Origin: Psychrobacter fulvigenes
GTDB taxonomy: Bacteria; Pseudomonadota; Gammaproteobacteria; Pseudomonadales; Moraxellaceae
Length of the DNA stretch: 64,000 nt
Assembly: GCF_904846155.1 (NCBI RefSeq)
Contig: NZ_CAJGZP010000001.1
Location: forward strand, 2,666,001-2,730,000
Direction of reading: 5' to 3'
This document shows, piece after piece, positions 29,299-39,618 of this stretch; the stretch's first letter is position 1, and every line of letters begins with the position of its first letter. Below the pieces are notes generated by a model. It saw only the letters and a list, made by a program, of their open reading frames with translations, ran no database searches and was not told the origin of the DNA. The translations under genes and the position numbers were made by a program.

Positions 29299-30573
29299 TT
29301 ACAACTCAATCCCTTCCGCCTTCATCACTGAATGCAGATCCTTATCACCGCGACCTGACATATTGACGATAATGCTTTGCTCAGGGGTCATGGTCTTCGC
29401 AAGCTTAAGCGCGTAGGCAACCGCGTGAGCAGACTCTAATGCAGGGATAATACCTTCTTTGCGCGTGGCTTCATGGAAGGCTTCCAACGACTCTTTATCG
29501 GTACAACCAACATACTCAACACGCTTCATATCTTTTAAGAAACTGTGCTCAGGACCGGCACCAGGATAATCAAGTCCCGCTGAGATAGAGTGCGTCTCTT
29601 GAATTTGGCCTTCATCGTCCGCCATCAGGTAGGTACGATTACCGTGTAGGACGCCGATACGACCAGCGGCCAATGGCGCCGAATGACGACCTGACTCAAT
29701 ACCGTCACCTGTCGCTTCCACACCATACATTTTGACTTCTGTATCATTGAGGAAATCAAAAAACAGACCAATAGCGTTCGAGCCACCGCCAACACAAGCA
29801 ACCAGAGCATCAGGCAGCTTGCCCGTTTTTTCTAAATGTTGGATACGTGCTTCCTTGCCAATGATCGCTTGGAAGTCACGTACCAGTAACGGATAAGGAT
29901 GCGGGCCTGCAACCGTACCGATGATGTAATAAGTGCTGTCCACATTGGTCACCCAATCACGCATGGCTTCATTCATTGCATCTTTTAGCGTGCGTGAGCC
30001 TGAGGTGACAGCAACTACCGTTGCACCAAGTAGGCGCATACGGTAAACGTTCATCTTTTGGCGCTCGACATCATCCGCACCCATATAAATAATGCATTCT
30101 AGACCTAGGCGTGCGGCAATCGTTGCCGTCGCCACGCCATGTTGCCCTGCGCCGGTCTCAGCGATGATGCGTTTTTTACCACACATCTTGGCAAGCAGTG
30201 CCTGTCCGATGGTGTTGTTAACTTTGTGCGCGCCAGTGTGGTTTAAGTCTTCACGTTTAAAGTAAATCTGCGCGCCGCCTATCTCATCACTCAAACGCTT
30301 GGCATGGTATAGCGGGGTTGGACGACCAACATAATTGACCAAATCATTGTGATACTCTTCCCAAAATGCAGGATCGGCTTTTACTTTGGTATATAGCGTC
30401 TCCAGCTCTTCTAAGGCGGCCATCAGCGTTTCAGAGACAAAACGGCCGCCATGGACACCAAAATGTCCGCGCGCATCGGGATATTGGTTAAAGTCTTGCA
30501 CGTCTGTTGGGTTGGTAAAGGTGTTGATAGATTGTACAGTCGCAGAGGGTGCTTTGCTTGTGACATTACTCAT
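29299..30573 (-). CDS. trpB: Tryptophan synthase beta chain
   Basis: A 424-aa PLP enzyme joining indole and serine. The PLP lysine is in [37 protein letters not shown] and the glycine-rich phosphate-binding [12 protein letters not shown] are intact. A roughly 25-residue N-terminal extension precedes the conserved [17 protein letters not shown]. Confidence 0.98.
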   Translation of the reverse strand: MSNVTSKAPSATVQSINTFTNPTDVQDFNQYPDARGHFGVHGGRFVSETLMAALEELETLYTKVKADPAFWEEYHNDLVNYVGRPTPLYHAKRLSDEIGGAQIYFKREDLNHTGAHKVNNTIGQALLAKMCGKKRIIAETGAGQHGVATATIAARLGLECIIYMGADDVERQKMNVYRMRLLGATVVAVTSGSRTLKDAMNEAMRDWVTNVDSTYYIIGTVAGPHPYPLLVRDFQAIIGKEARIQHLEKTGKLPDALVACVGGGSNAIGLFFDFLNDTEVKMYGVEATGDGIESGRHSAPLAAGRIGVLHGNRTYLMADDEGQIQETHSISAGLDYPGAGPEHSFLKDMKRVEYVGCTDKESLEAFHEATRKEGIIPALESAHAVAYALKLAKTMTPEQSIIVNMSGRGDKDLHSVMKAEGIEL

Positions 30574-30709
30574 GATAATTCCTACGATAATTAATATCTT
30601 TTAATATAAGTATGGGTGGTATAAGTATTTTGCTAATGAAAATAAGGCTCAATCAGGAAGTCGGAATAACGATCAAATAAGAAAAGATGGCATAAATATC
30701 ACAGTGATC

Positions 30710-31381
30710 TTAGATAGCGTCAGTGACCGTCTCGTTTTGCCATCGGTCACGCTTTACGGCTTTCATAAAGGCACGCATCTTATCAGCGTCTTTTTTACCT
30801 TTATCAATTTCAATGCCACCGCTGACATCGACGCCATAAATAGGTAAATCAAGCGTGGCAGCGACATTGTCGGCATCCAGTCCGCCCGCTAAGATAATCG
30901 GCAAAGAGCTGTGATGAGGAATAAGGCTCCAGTCAAAGCGCACGCCCGTACCGCCATATTTATGCTGATGATAGGCATCGAGCAAAATACTACTCGCCCC
31001 TGCTGCGGCAAAGCTATCTATACATGCATGCACGCTCTCTACTGTATCTTGCTCAGCATTGATACGTAACGCTTTCATCCAGCGTTTATTGACCACGCTT
31101 GCCAGCTGCTGGCACTGCTCAGGCGTTTCATCACCGTGGAATTGAATGATATCAAAAGCGACGTTATTTGCCAGTTCGATCAGCTCATCTTCAGGCATAT
31201 TGACCACTAACGCCACGACACTGACAAAAGCAGGCAAGGCCGCACTTAATGTCTGTGCCTGTACTAGCGTCACAGCACGTGGACTTGGCGGATAAAACAC
31301 CAAACCAACCGCATCGACACCCAGCTGGGCAGCTGTATTGACATCACTAAGCCGGGTAAAGCCGCAAAACTTAACGTGCAT
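30710..31381 (-). CDS. trpF: Phosphoribosylanthranilate isomerase
   Basis: A 223-aa TIM-barrel enzyme of tryptophan synthesis. It starts MHVKFCGFTRLSDVNTAAQL (general-base Cys in KFCG) and shows AVGLVFYPPSPRAV, IIQFHGDETPEQCQQL, the general-acid Asp region ILLDAYHQHKYGGTGVRFDW and VDVSGGIEIDKGKKD. It is first of trpF-trpB-trpA and divergent from the photolyase gene. Confidence 0.96.
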   Translation of the reverse strand: MHVKFCGFTRLSDVNTAAQLGVDAVGLVFYPPSPRAVTLVQAQTLSAALPAFVSVVALVVNMPEDELIELANNVAFDIIQFHGDETPEQCQQLASVVNKRWMKALRINAEQDTVESVHACIDSFAAAGASSILLDAYHQHKYGGTGVRFDWSLIPHHSSLPIILAGGLDADNVAATLDLPIYGVDVSGGIEIDKGKKDADKMRAFMKAVKRDRWQNETVTDAI

Positions 31382-31584
31382 TAGGTGACCTTAAAAGGTT
31401 AAATATTTAGTATTGTACTGAGAGTTTGATGACAATAGACAAGTTCGCGCTCAACTCTAATCGTTAGATATGATGCTGATTTGTTAATCCATTGGCAAAT
31501 CGATTGCATCCAAAAACTTATCCTAGCATACTTTTATTCATAGTTTTGTTTATGATTACGATTGATAAAAATAGGGATTCCTGA

Positions 31585-33216
31585 ATGTCTAAACAGACAG
31601 CTACAACTGACAGTAATAATAGCCAAGATAATAACAGCAATAACCAAGACAACGATAGTAGCACAAGCCAGCCGCATTACTTAATGTGGTTCCGTCGTGA
31701 TTTGCGCCTACATGATAATACGGCATTGGCGGCACTTTGTGAACGGGCGAACGCAGATAATGCGCAAGTCAGCGCTATATACTTCCTCACGCCAGAGCAG
31801 TGGCAAGCGCATGATACTTCACTGCTACAGGTCGATCACATCGTTCGTACTTTGCCGATACTGGCGAAGGATTTGCAAGCGCAGTTGAATATTACCTTGA
31901 GTGTACAGGTCTGCCCCAGTTTTGCTGATTGTGTCGATGCGCTCAGCGCATTATGTGAGGAGAATAATGTCAGCCTTGTCATAGCCAATCATGAGTACGA
32001 GGGCAATGAGATTGACCGTGATGAACAACTCAGCAAACAACTGGCAAAAGCCGATATCGAGTTTGTCCGCTGGCATGACCAGTGCATTTTGCCACCGCAA
32101 AGCATCACCACCAATGATGGCGACAGCATGTATCAAGTATTTACCCCGTTTTATAAAAAATGGCAGCATACCTTAGATGTCAGCGCTTTGCAAATGCATG
32201 ACGCAGCAGCGGTAAGCAATAACAAAGCCCAGCTAAAAGCCTCAAAAGCCAGTGCTGCTACTATCAACGATATAGAAAACCTGGTTCAAGACACGGTCAG
32301 CGACTATCAAAAGACCTTACAAGACACTGGATTGTTAGCACATATCGATATGGGTGCACAGCTTGATTACGCTCGGACAGCGTATCCTGCGGGTGAAGAT
32401 GCCGCTTGCCAGCGTTTAGAGGATTTTATCGCTGACGATATTGATCACTACGATGTCAGTCGCGATGTGCCCAGTCTACAAGCAACCAGTCAGCTCTCAG
32501 CCTATCTTACCATTGGCTCAATCAGCCCCAGACTTTGCTACCTACAAGCAGCGAAAGCGCAAGAAAAGCTACATGGTAATGATGGCGACAATGATGATAT
32601 CAATCGCTGGATAAGCGAGCTGGCGTGGCGTGATTTTTATCGTCATGTCTTAGTAGATAAGCCAGCACTTATTCGCCACAAGGCTTATAAGGAAGAAACA
32701 GACACCAAGATTAATTGGTCCTATGACAAGGATGATTTTGAGAAATGGTGTACTGGCATGACGGGCGTGCCGTTAGTCGATGCGGCGATGCGCTGTCTCA
32801 ATGCGACAGGCTTTATGCATAATCGCCTACGCATGGTTACGGCGATGTTTTTGACCAAGGATTTACTGATTGATTGGCGCTTAGGCGAGCGTTATTTTAT
32901 GCTGCAGCTGATAGACGGTGATTTTGCGTCTAACAACGGTGGCTGGCAATGGAGCGCATCCACAGGCACGGACGCTGCCCCTTACTTCCGTATTATGAAT
33001 CCCTTTAGCCAAGGCAAAACTCATGACCCAGAGGCCGTATTCATCAAGACTTGGCTGCCTGAGCTAAAGGACATTCCTGCTAGCATCCTGCACAGCGAGG
33101 ACAAAATGCGTAAAGCACTAGCAAAGGGTGGCAAACTTGCCAAAACTGACTACCCTGTACCGATGGTCGAGCACAAAGCAGCGCGGCAACTGGCCATTGC
33201 AGAATTTAAAAAATAA
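31585..33216 (+). CDS. phrB: Deoxyribodipyrimidine photo-lyase (class I CPD photolyase)
   Basis: A 543-aa light-driven DNA-repair flavoprotein. An unusual Asn/Gln/Asp/Ser low-complexity leader (about residues 5-31) precedes the photolyase domain (LMWFRRDLRLHDNTALAALC). The FAD-binding C-terminal half shows ISELAWRDFYRHVLVDKP, GVPLVDAAMRCLNATGFMHN and the signature GGWQWSASTGTDAAPYFRIM. Strong UV repair suits a surface or cold-environment lifestyle. Confidence 0.96.
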   Translation: MSKQTATTDSNNSQDNNSNNQDNDSSTSQPHYLMWFRRDLRLHDNTALAALCERANADNAQVSAIYFLTPEQWQAHDTSLLQVDHIVRTLPILAKDLQAQLNITLSVQVCPSFADCVDALSALCEENNVSLVIANHEYEGNEIDRDEQLSKQLAKADIEFVRWHDQCILPPQSITTNDGDSMYQVFTPFYKKWQHTLDVSALQMHDAAAVSNNKAQLKASKASAATINDIENLVQDTVSDYQKTLQDTGLLAHIDMGAQLDYARTAYPAGEDAACQRLEDFIADDIDHYDVSRDVPSLQATSQLSAYLTIGSISPRLCYLQAAKAQEKLHGNDGDNDDINRWISELAWRDFYRHVLVDKPALIRHKAYKEETDTKINWSYDKDDFEKWCTGMTGVPLVDAAMRCLNATGFMHNRLRMVTAMFLTKDLLIDWRLGERYFMLQLIDGDFASNNGGWQWSASTGTDAAPYFRIMNPFSQGKTHDPEAVFIKTWLPELKDIPASILHSEDKMRKALAKGGKLAKTDYPVPMVEHKAARQLAIAEFKK

Positions 33217-33233
33217 TAATTCAAATCTATTGA

Positions 33234-33283
33234 TCTAGGTGCTGCGTATCATCAGTATTACCTATCAGCTATCAGCACCTAGA
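33234..33283. terminator. Terminator hairpin after phrB
   Basis: TCTAGGTGCTG (33234-33244) pairs with CAGCACCTAGA (33273-33283) over 11 bp, with a 28-nt loop, followed by CCTTTTATC on the plus strand. It lies between convergent genes. Confidence 0.6.
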
Positions 33284-33319
33284 CCTTTTATCATCAACTC
33301 TCATCATACAATCATGCTA

Positions 33320-33760
33320 TTATTTTTCGTTATTCTGTTGATCTAGCGCCACCAACCGATTAATCGCTTTATTCATACCGTGCATGATCTGCCCTAATAG
33401 TACTTGTTGCTTGGTCACGACGATGACAATCATCGGCTGGTTTTTATTAGGGACAGCACTGATCATAATCTTACCGTCTTGCGCATCCAAGATCACAGAA
33501 CGACAACCAGTGAGCTGTGCCTCATTGGTTAATGCCTGAACCAGCGCCAAAATCGAGCTGCCGACGGCAGATAACTTACCTGCATCATATTCTTTTTGAA
33601 AAATAGAGCTGACCTCAAAACCATCTGTTGAAGCAAGTAACACCCCATCAATACCACTGGTGCTATGCACCAAATCATGGAGCACCTCTTTTGATGTCAC
33701 TACAAAGAGCTCTGAAGGCTTAAGACGACTTGAATTCGTCTGAAACAGTTTGTCATTCAT
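33320..33760 (-). CDS. Roadblock/LC7-domain protein (MglB-like)
   Basis: A 146-aa small cytosolic protein with a roadblock/LC7 fold: LHDLVHSTSGIDGVLLASTD then GFEVSSIFQ, KLSAVGSSILALVQALTNEA and GKIMISAVPNKNQPMIVIVV. Such proteins often act as GAPs or partners of Ras-like GTPases, as MglB does for MglA. It follows the GTPase gene by about 100 bp on the same strand, so the two probably form a switch. Confidence 0.85.
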   Translation of the reverse strand: MNDKLFQTNSSRLKPSELFVVTSKEVLHDLVHSTSGIDGVLLASTDGFEVSSIFQKEYDAGKLSAVGSSILALVQALTNEAQLTGCRSVILDAQDGKIMISAVPNKNQPMIVIVVTKQQVLLGQIMHGMNKAINRLVALDQQNNEK

Positions 33761-33859
33761 TATATGTTTCCATTGTCACTGAGTTTTAATGTATTATATA
33801 TTAAGTGCAATTTTTAGTTTAAATAAAAACCAGAAATTAGCACATTACAACTTTACTTA

Positions 33860-34384
33860 TTAACCTTGCTCAAGCGCGGTAATAATGGTTTCAACCAATA
33901 AAAGCACATCATCCTTTTTACGCATATCAACAGGAAAAATGGGGATAATCCGGTTGTTTTCACGTAACCACTCACGATAAATATCAAACTCACGCTCAGG
34001 TTTTTTGTCAATTTGACTGACCCCAACGATAATCCGACCTTGATATATCTTGTCAAACTTATCCAGATAGGTTGCCATATCTTGAACAGGGTCAGCGGCT
34101 GAATGATCAATCAAAATAATCACCCCAAGCGCGCCCTGCGCTAGAATCGGCCAAATAAAATCAAAACGCTCCTGCCCAGGTGTACCATATAACCCAATAC
34201 CTGTCGCATCATCAAAGGTAAGCTCACCATAATCCATCCCAACAGTGGTCAAGGCCTTAGTGTGTGCATCCAAATCTGTATTTTGCACTTCTGTAGAGAC
34301 CACTGGTATATCAGAAAGGCTTGCGATTGCTTGAGTTTTTCCCGCACCCATTGGGCCACTAAAAACAATTTTTAGACGTTGCAT
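33860..34384 (-). CDS. Small Ras-like GTPase (MglA/Gtr-type)
   Basis: A 174-aa single-domain GTPase. The P-loop is VFSGPMGAGKTQAIASL (residues 7-23), the switch I threonine region TTVGMDYGELTFDD, and the G3 motif YGTPGQERFDFIWPIL has Thr in place of the usual Asp (DxPGQ). The G4 position reads VGVSQIDKK rather than NKxD, so base recognition may be atypical. It is the middle gene of a three-gene set with a receiver-like protein upstream and a roadblock protein downstream. Confidence 0.87.
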   Translation of the reverse strand: MQRLKIVFSGPMGAGKTQAIASLSDIPVVSTEVQNTDLDAHTKALTTVGMDYGELTFDDATGIGLYGTPGQERFDFIWPILAQGALGVIILIDHSAADPVQDMATYLDKFDKIYQGRIIVGVSQIDKKPEREFDIYREWLRENNRIIPIFPVDMRKKDDVLLLVETIITALEQG

Positions 34385-34519
34385 AATAATTGACTACCTA
34401 GCGCTTAACAGCGCATTTAAAAAATTTAATGATATAGAGGTTAAAGTCCATTTACAAAAACAACCACTTTTGACTCGTACTTTACGATTTCAAAGTCTCT
34501 ACCCTACAGACCTAGAAAA

Positions 34520-35944
34520 CTAAAGACCTAGCTTTTGGCGTAGTCGCGCTAAAAACCCACGCTTTTCTTGCTGGGCAGCAGTCGTTTCGACAGTAGCTTT
34601 ATTTGTCTCAATATCGGGAGTGATAGTAGGGCTTGAAGTGGTAGGCGCTACCGCCTCTCCTCGAGCGCGTCTCTCTAGCAAGGCTTCAAGCGCTGTCTGC
34701 TTAGTATTACTCGCAGTAGGCTCGATAGGCTTATCTGATATGATTGCTACACTCTCTACTGTGTCATTTATAGTGTGCACAGTATCTATAGGCTTATTTT
34801 GCTGCGTCATACGCGACGAGCGACCAACCAATGTATCCAGATACTCATAGCTTTCAGCTTTTAAACTTCCTGAAAACAATAGACCAGCTATTATCTTTTT
34901 GACGTTTTTCACCGAAATAGCTACTAACCTTGTCAAGTCATTGACATCACAAGCTGTATTTTCTAATGCATTCATCACTTGCAACAGCTCACGTCGATCT
35001 TCATTTGCCACTTTGCGTTTGCCATTGGCGCTATATTTAGTTGCACTTATAGGTTTTATCCAATAGCTCAACCGATAAGGTGTGTCATCATTAATTAAGG
35101 GCAATAACACATCTATCTGCCTCCAGGCACAGCGCCAGAGCCACTGCATTAGATCTTGCGCTGCTGTTTCTGCTGGGTACTCACCTTCATAGCTTTGTAA
35201 TCGCCAATCATAACTGGTAGGCAATACCTGATCTTCCTCAGACTGCTTTAACCAAACACGCGCGCGACTAGGCTCAGCAATGGCAATAGCTTGATTATTA
35301 ACGATGATCTGATAAATACCTAGCGGACGCTTATGCACTGCCTTAATAAAGGCAATGATGCTCTCATAGTTATCGGGAGAGAAGCTAGAGCCCTTAGTAT
35401 ATGTCACATCGGGATAAGCGCTATTAATGCCATTATTCACATTTGACTGCAGTATCTCATTACTAGATGCTTGATCACGAGAAATACTGTCACTGGATGA
35501 TGACGGGGTTTGGTTGTTAAGAGCAGTGCTGGCTAGCGTTTCATTACTTTGAAGACTGGTCGCACTTTCTTCTGTCACCTTAGCAAGTAAAGGCACGGTA
35601 CTAGTTAACCATTTTTCGAGTCCATTAAGGCACTTTAAGGGTAAGACAAGCCTATCGTCGACTAACTGGCCCTCTCCTGTATCGGTACGGCTAGTGTAAA
35701 GTACAGGCTTATGCTGCTGACCTTGTAGGATTTTTGCATTAGCAGCATGACGAAAATCATTGCTGATCAAAAACAGGTCAACTTGTGGGTGTTTCGCTGA
35801 TACCCATTCAAGCTCAACATCTAAGCGTAATAAAACTCGCAGATAGCCCTTGAGCATAATTTGGTCAGCAGGCCTTACCCCTACTATCGCTGTACGTAGG
35901 ACTTTTTTTAGATTCTCTTGAGTACCTTGTTCGAGACTACTCAT
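34520..35944 (-). CDS. Hypothetical protein of the GTPase/roadblock operon
   Basis: A 474-aa protein I cannot name. The N-terminus (LRTAIVGVRPADQIMLKGYL, then LEWVSAKHPQVDLFLISNDF) looks like a degenerate response-regulator receiver fold. A Ser/Asn-rich linker follows (about 145-185), then a region with LGIYQIIVNNQAIAIAEPSR and AETAAQDLMQWLWRCAWRQ, a likely winged-helix-like part (DVNDLTRLVAISVKNVKKII) and a disordered tail ending RGFLARLRQKLGL. ATG 35944 is chosen for its GGAGAG site 8 nt upstream. Gene order implies it works with the GTPase. Confidence 0.75.
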   Translation of the reverse strand: MSSLEQGTQENLKKVLRTAIVGVRPADQIMLKGYLRVLLRLDVELEWVSAKHPQVDLFLISNDFRHAANAKILQGQQHKPVLYTSRTDTGEGQLVDDRLVLPLKCLNGLEKWLTSTVPLLAKVTEESATSLQSNETLASTALNNQTPSSSSDSISRDQASSNEILQSNVNNGINSAYPDVTYTKGSSFSPDNYESIIAFIKAVHKRPLGIYQIIVNNQAIAIAEPSRARVWLKQSEEDQVLPTSYDWRLQSYEGEYPAETAAQDLMQWLWRCAWRQIDVLLPLINDDTPYRLSYWIKPISATKYSANGKRKVANEDRRELLQVMNALENTACDVNDLTRLVAISVKNVKKIIAGLLFSGSLKAESYEYLDTLVGRSSRMTQQNKPIDTVHTINDTVESVAIISDKPIEPTASNTKQTALEALLERRARGEAVAPTTSSPTITPDIETNKATVETTAAQQEKRGFLARLRQKLGL

Positions 35945-36468
35945 ATAAACTCTCCAAACCGCACTATTTGCTAGCAACTTTATTTTGAGTCCGCAATTTT
36001 AAAATTTTCAAAGCCACTATCGCTCTGCTTTTTCGCCTTGCAACAACTCCTGAGTAATCCCACTAAACCAAGCACTCTTTAAGACTAAGGTCTGTTGAAA
36101 TAAAATAATATCTCATGACCTTCATAATACTTATCTTATATAGTGCTGATCTTATAGACAGAGCCAACTCTCTATCTTTACTGCTCGCTAAATAGCTTTA
36201 GATAGCCAAGATACTGGCGCTCAGGGATTGTAGAGTAGATTAGCGCTGAAAACTATGCCTATTCGCTCTTTCTTTCAATGCATAATGCAAAATCCGTACC
36301 ACCTCCCTCTAAATTATAGAGATTTCTACAAAAAAGCGCTTTTAGCCTGTAGACTAAAAGCGCTCAAAGTAAGTTACTTGAAAAAGTTACTTGCTATAAT
36401 AGTTGTTATATATTCAGCCGTGCTGCGTAGCGAAGATCAGACTAACCTATTGGCTTTTGTCATTTTGG
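35945..36468. other. Intergenic region before the DUF4230 gene
   Basis: This 524-bp gap holds the promoter side of the three-gene module and the terminator of the DUF4230 gene. An 87-codon open frame crossing it has no ribosome-binding site and overlaps the terminator. I see no gene. Confidence 0.5.
36335..36364 (-). terminator. Terminator of the DUF4230 gene
   Basis: AGCGCTTTTAG (36335-36345) pairs perfectly with CTAAAAGCGCT (36354-36364). On the minus strand TTTTTT follows. It is about 105 bp past the stop at 36469. Confidence 0.85.
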
Positions 36469-37239
36469 CTACGCCGTTTTGGATGGTATCTGACACGCTC
36501 CAGCCCCTTGGGTCGTGACCGTCACGACTGCACCCGTCAAAGAAAACAGCTGCTGCAGCTGAGTTTGCGCATTCTTTAGCGCAATATTCATCACATCACC
36601 ACGGCAAGCGCGCTCGATGACTTCTGCTTTGGCCATACTCTGCGCTTGTGCCAGTATTTTTGGATCCACTTGCATCAAGCCAAAAGCACCCGTTTGCCAA
36701 TCATAAATCTCAATATCATCGAGATAGACTGAAAATATCTCTGATGGCGGCAAGGTAATATTAATTTGCGGCATAACGGAAACAGGTACATTGGCATTGA
36801 CCTCCTGCCCATCCGCTACATTAGAATTAAGCTGATCAGCAGCTTGCACCACTTGTACCATATCGGGTGACAACTCGCTTAGGTCAATACCAGCCTCCAC
36901 GCGACCACGGGCAATAAACAGCCCTTTTTGCTCATCTTGCCACAGTTTCATCCAGCTCCCCTCACGTTGACTGGTAATCACCGTATCGACGTTAAAAGCA
37001 ACCGTTTGCAAGCGGTTTAGTTGCTGTATTTGAGTGACAACTCCTTCGCGAGTGATGGTCTCAATGGGCTCATCAATAATACGGGTCTGAATGGTATAAA
37101 CAGCAAAGGCCAATGCGGTAAAACTTAAGATTAGAAGTATCCATGTCGCCATCCCGATGGACTGCTTCTGTTTTGGCTTAGGACGCTTACTAAGGGTTTC
37201 ATCTGGATTAATAGGAGGCTGGTTATCAGGAGTTGTCAT
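36469..37239 (-). CDS. DUF4230 domain membrane protein
   Basis: A 256-aa single-pass membrane protein: a basic, Pro-rich cytosolic start (SKRPKPKQKQSIG), one helix (MATWILLILSFTALAFAVYT, about 30-49) and an outside domain of DUF4230 type (TREGVVTQIQQLNRLQTVAF, GLFIARGRVEAGIDLSEL, INITLPPSEIFSVYLDD). Function is unknown. A single Cys pair near the end (RACRGD and GACQIP) could form a disulfide. Confidence 0.8.
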   Translation of the reverse strand: MTTPDNQPPINPDETLSKRPKPKQKQSIGMATWILLILSFTALAFAVYTIQTRIIDEPIETITREGVVTQIQQLNRLQTVAFNVDTVITSQREGSWMKLWQDEQKGLFIARGRVEAGIDLSELSPDMVQVVQAADQLNSNVADGQEVNANVPVSVMPQINITLPPSEIFSVYLDDIEIYDWQTGAFGLMQVDPKILAQAQSMAKAEVIERACRGDVMNIALKNAQTQLQQLFSLTGAVVTVTTQGAGACQIPSKTA

Positions 37240-37788
37240 ATTCGCTACCTTTATTTGTTATCAACTACATTCATAAAGCCATTACGAATGAGAAAGACAC
37301 TGGTTTATAATGCTATAGATGACGCTTTTTATGCCTAACTTCAAGTATTAACTACCAACCCACTACACAACTTTTTATCCCTTGTTTTTGAGAATGGCCA
37401 TCCTTTCAAAATCACTCTGATTTTTATTATCTATCTACGTTAAAGCTGTCAGATGGTTGCTTTTTTCATACTATTTTGTAGTTTCTGCGTCGTTCTGCTG
37501 CAAAAGACAAAAAACCATTGCGTCTTAGGCAAACTTTACCTAACATAGTCAGATTGCGTCGATAAAATGTCACCCTGTATTGGCTATCTCATATTAGCTT
37601 ACGATTATTAGCCTACTATGAGCTGGTTTCTAAACAGAAAACAGACTCTAAATAGCCAGTCTAGTCATTACATCGAGCAAATCACTAGTGTCATCAGGTT
37701 ATATATAAAGGCCGTCTTGTAGCAATTACTATATGCTCAGTGCCTTATTTATTATTTATTTTATCGTTGATAAGGTTCCGCTTTATTT
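37240..37788. other. Intergenic region between the DUF4230 gene and proS
   Basis: A 549-bp gap between divergent genes. I see no gene, repeat or recognisable riboswitch; it must contain two promoters, neither of which I can assign with confidence. Confidence 0.4.
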
Positions 37789-39507
37789 ATGAAAGCCAGT
37801 CAATTCTTGTTCGCTACGCTAAAAGAAACTCCAAGTGATGCCGATATCGCCTCAAGCCAACTGATGGTACGTGCTGGCCTTATTCGCAAAATCGCTTCTG
37901 GATTATATGTTTGGTTGCCCATGGGGCTACGCATCTTGCAAAAAGTCGAGCGTATCGTTCGCGAAGAGATGCAAAATATCGGTGCTCAAGAAGTGCTGAT
38001 GCCCATGACCCAGCCCGCTGAGCTGTGGCAAACCACCGGCCGTTTTGATGACTATGGTCCTGAGCTATTACGTTTCAAAGACCGTCATGATCGTGACTTT
38101 GTCTTGGGCCCGACTCATGAAGAGGTCATTACCAATTTGGCGCAAGGTGAACTGCGTAGTTATAAGCAGCTACCCATCACTTTCTTCCAAATCCAAGGTA
38201 AGTTCCGTGATGAGATTCGCCCGCGTTTTGGGGTGATGCGTGCACGCGAATTCACCATGAAAGACGCCTACTCCTTCCACGTAGATCAAGCGTCATTGGC
38301 TAAGACCTATGACGATATGTACGATGCTTATACACGCATTTTTACTCGCTTAGGTTTGGACTTCCGTGCCGTGCAAGCAGATACTGGATCCATCGGTGGC
38401 TTTGCCTCCCATGAGTTTCATGTATTGACCAGTAGTGGTGAAGACGATATTGCCTTCTCAGACTCTTCTGATTATGCCGCCAACGTAGAGCTGGCAGAAT
38501 CGGTTAGCACCGCTGAGCGTCAGCCCCCTAAAATGGCGCGTGAAGACGTGCTGACAGAAGAGATGACCACCTGTAAGATGGTAGCTGAGCATCTAGATGT
38601 GCCACTAGCAACCACCGTCAAAACCCTGATTGTACATGGTCATAAAGAAGATGATACCCCGCAGCTCATCGCTATTGTGTTACGTGGTGACCATCAACTC
38701 AATCATGTCAAAGCAGAAAAAATAGAAGAAGCCAACGTGCCACTGACTATGGCCTCTGATGAAGAGCTAAAAGCCGCGGGTCTACATAAAGGCTATATTG
38801 GTGTTGACTTAGATATGCCAGTTTTTGTCGATCGCTCCGCAGCAGCTTTATCAGATTTCGTCACCGGTGCCAATAAGGTCAATAAGCACACGATCGGTAT
38901 GAACTGGGCACGTGATGCAAGCATTACTCGCATTGTTGATGTACGTAACGTGATCGAGGGCGACCCTTCTCCAGATGGTAAAGGCACTCTAAAAATAAAA
39001 CGCGGCATCGAAGTCGGTCATATCTTCCAGTTGGGTGATAAGTACTCACAAGCGATGGGCTGTAGTGTCTCAGGTGAAGATGGCAAGCCAGTCACCTTGA
39101 TGATGGGCTGCTACGGTATTGGCGTTAGCCGTATTATCGCGGCCGCCATCGAGCAAAACAACGATGAAAACGGCATTATGTGGCCAAAAACACCGAGCGT
39201 TGATGATTCGATTGCACCTTTTGAAGTGGCCATCATACCGATGAAATCGAAAGAAGATACTGTCATGCAGACAGCTACCGCGTTGTATGAAGAGTTAAAG
39301 TCTCAAGGCATCAATGTGCTACTTGACGACCGTAACGAACGTCCAGGCGTTAAGTTTGCTGATCTTGAGCTGATTGGTATTCCGCATCGCATTGTGGTTT
39401 CTGATCGCAACCTGGCTGAAGACAAGTACGAATACGTCAATCGCCGTGAAGCAGAAAAGCAGATGCTAAGCCGTGAAGAGGTCGTTGCAAAAGTCAGTAG
39501 AAAATAG
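37789..39507 (+). CDS. proS: Prolyl-tRNA synthetase
   Basis: A 572-aa class II synthetase of the bacterial long form with an editing domain. Class II motif 1 ([20 protein letters not shown]), motif 2 ([20 protein letters not shown]), the inserted YbaK-like editing domain (about 225-405, removes Ala-tRNA-Pro), motif 3 ([17 protein letters not shown]) and the C-terminal anticodon-binding domain are all present. Confidence 0.98.
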   Translation: MKASQFLFATLKETPSDADIASSQLMVRAGLIRKIASGLYVWLPMGLRILQKVERIVREEMQNIGAQEVLMPMTQPAELWQTTGRFDDYGPELLRFKDRHDRDFVLGPTHEEVITNLAQGELRSYKQLPITFFQIQGKFRDEIRPRFGVMRAREFTMKDAYSFHVDQASLAKTYDDMYDAYTRIFTRLGLDFRAVQADTGSIGGFASHEFHVLTSSGEDDIAFSDSSDYAANVELAESVSTAERQPPKMAREDVLTEEMTTCKMVAEHLDVPLATTVKTLIVHGHKEDDTPQLIAIVLRGDHQLNHVKAEKIEEANVPLTMASDEELKAAGLHKGYIGVDLDMPVFVDRSAAALSDFVTGANKVNKHTIGMNWARDASITRIVDVRNVIEGDPSPDGKGTLKIKRGIEVGHIFQLGDKYSQAMGCSVSGEDGKPVTLMMGCYGIGVSRIIAAAIEQNNDENGIMWPKTPSVDDSIAPFEVAIIPMKSKEDTVMQTATALYEELKSQGINVLLDDRNERPGVKFADLELIGIPHRIVVSDRNLAEDKYEYVNRREAEKQMLSREEVVAKVSRK

Positions 39508-39531
39508 TCTTCTTGGTAAAGATTGTGTCAT

Positions 39532-39570
39532 AAAAAGCGCCCATCTCATTGAATGAGGTGGGCGCTTTTT
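39532..39570. terminator. Bidirectional terminator between proS and queF
   Basis: AAAAAGCGCCCA then CTCATT pairs with AATGAG then TGGGCGCTTTTT, a stem of nearly 20 bp with one mismatch and A/T tails on both sides. It serves both convergent genes. Confidence 0.9.
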
Positions 39571-39618
39571 GCTGTATAAGCTAAACGATAGCGAACTGAG
39601 TTAAATCAGTCCTATGGC

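Noticed and set aside
36255..36518. 87-codon plus-strand frame
   Set aside because: It spans a clear terminator and overlaps the 3' end of the DUF4230 gene in antisense; no start signal.
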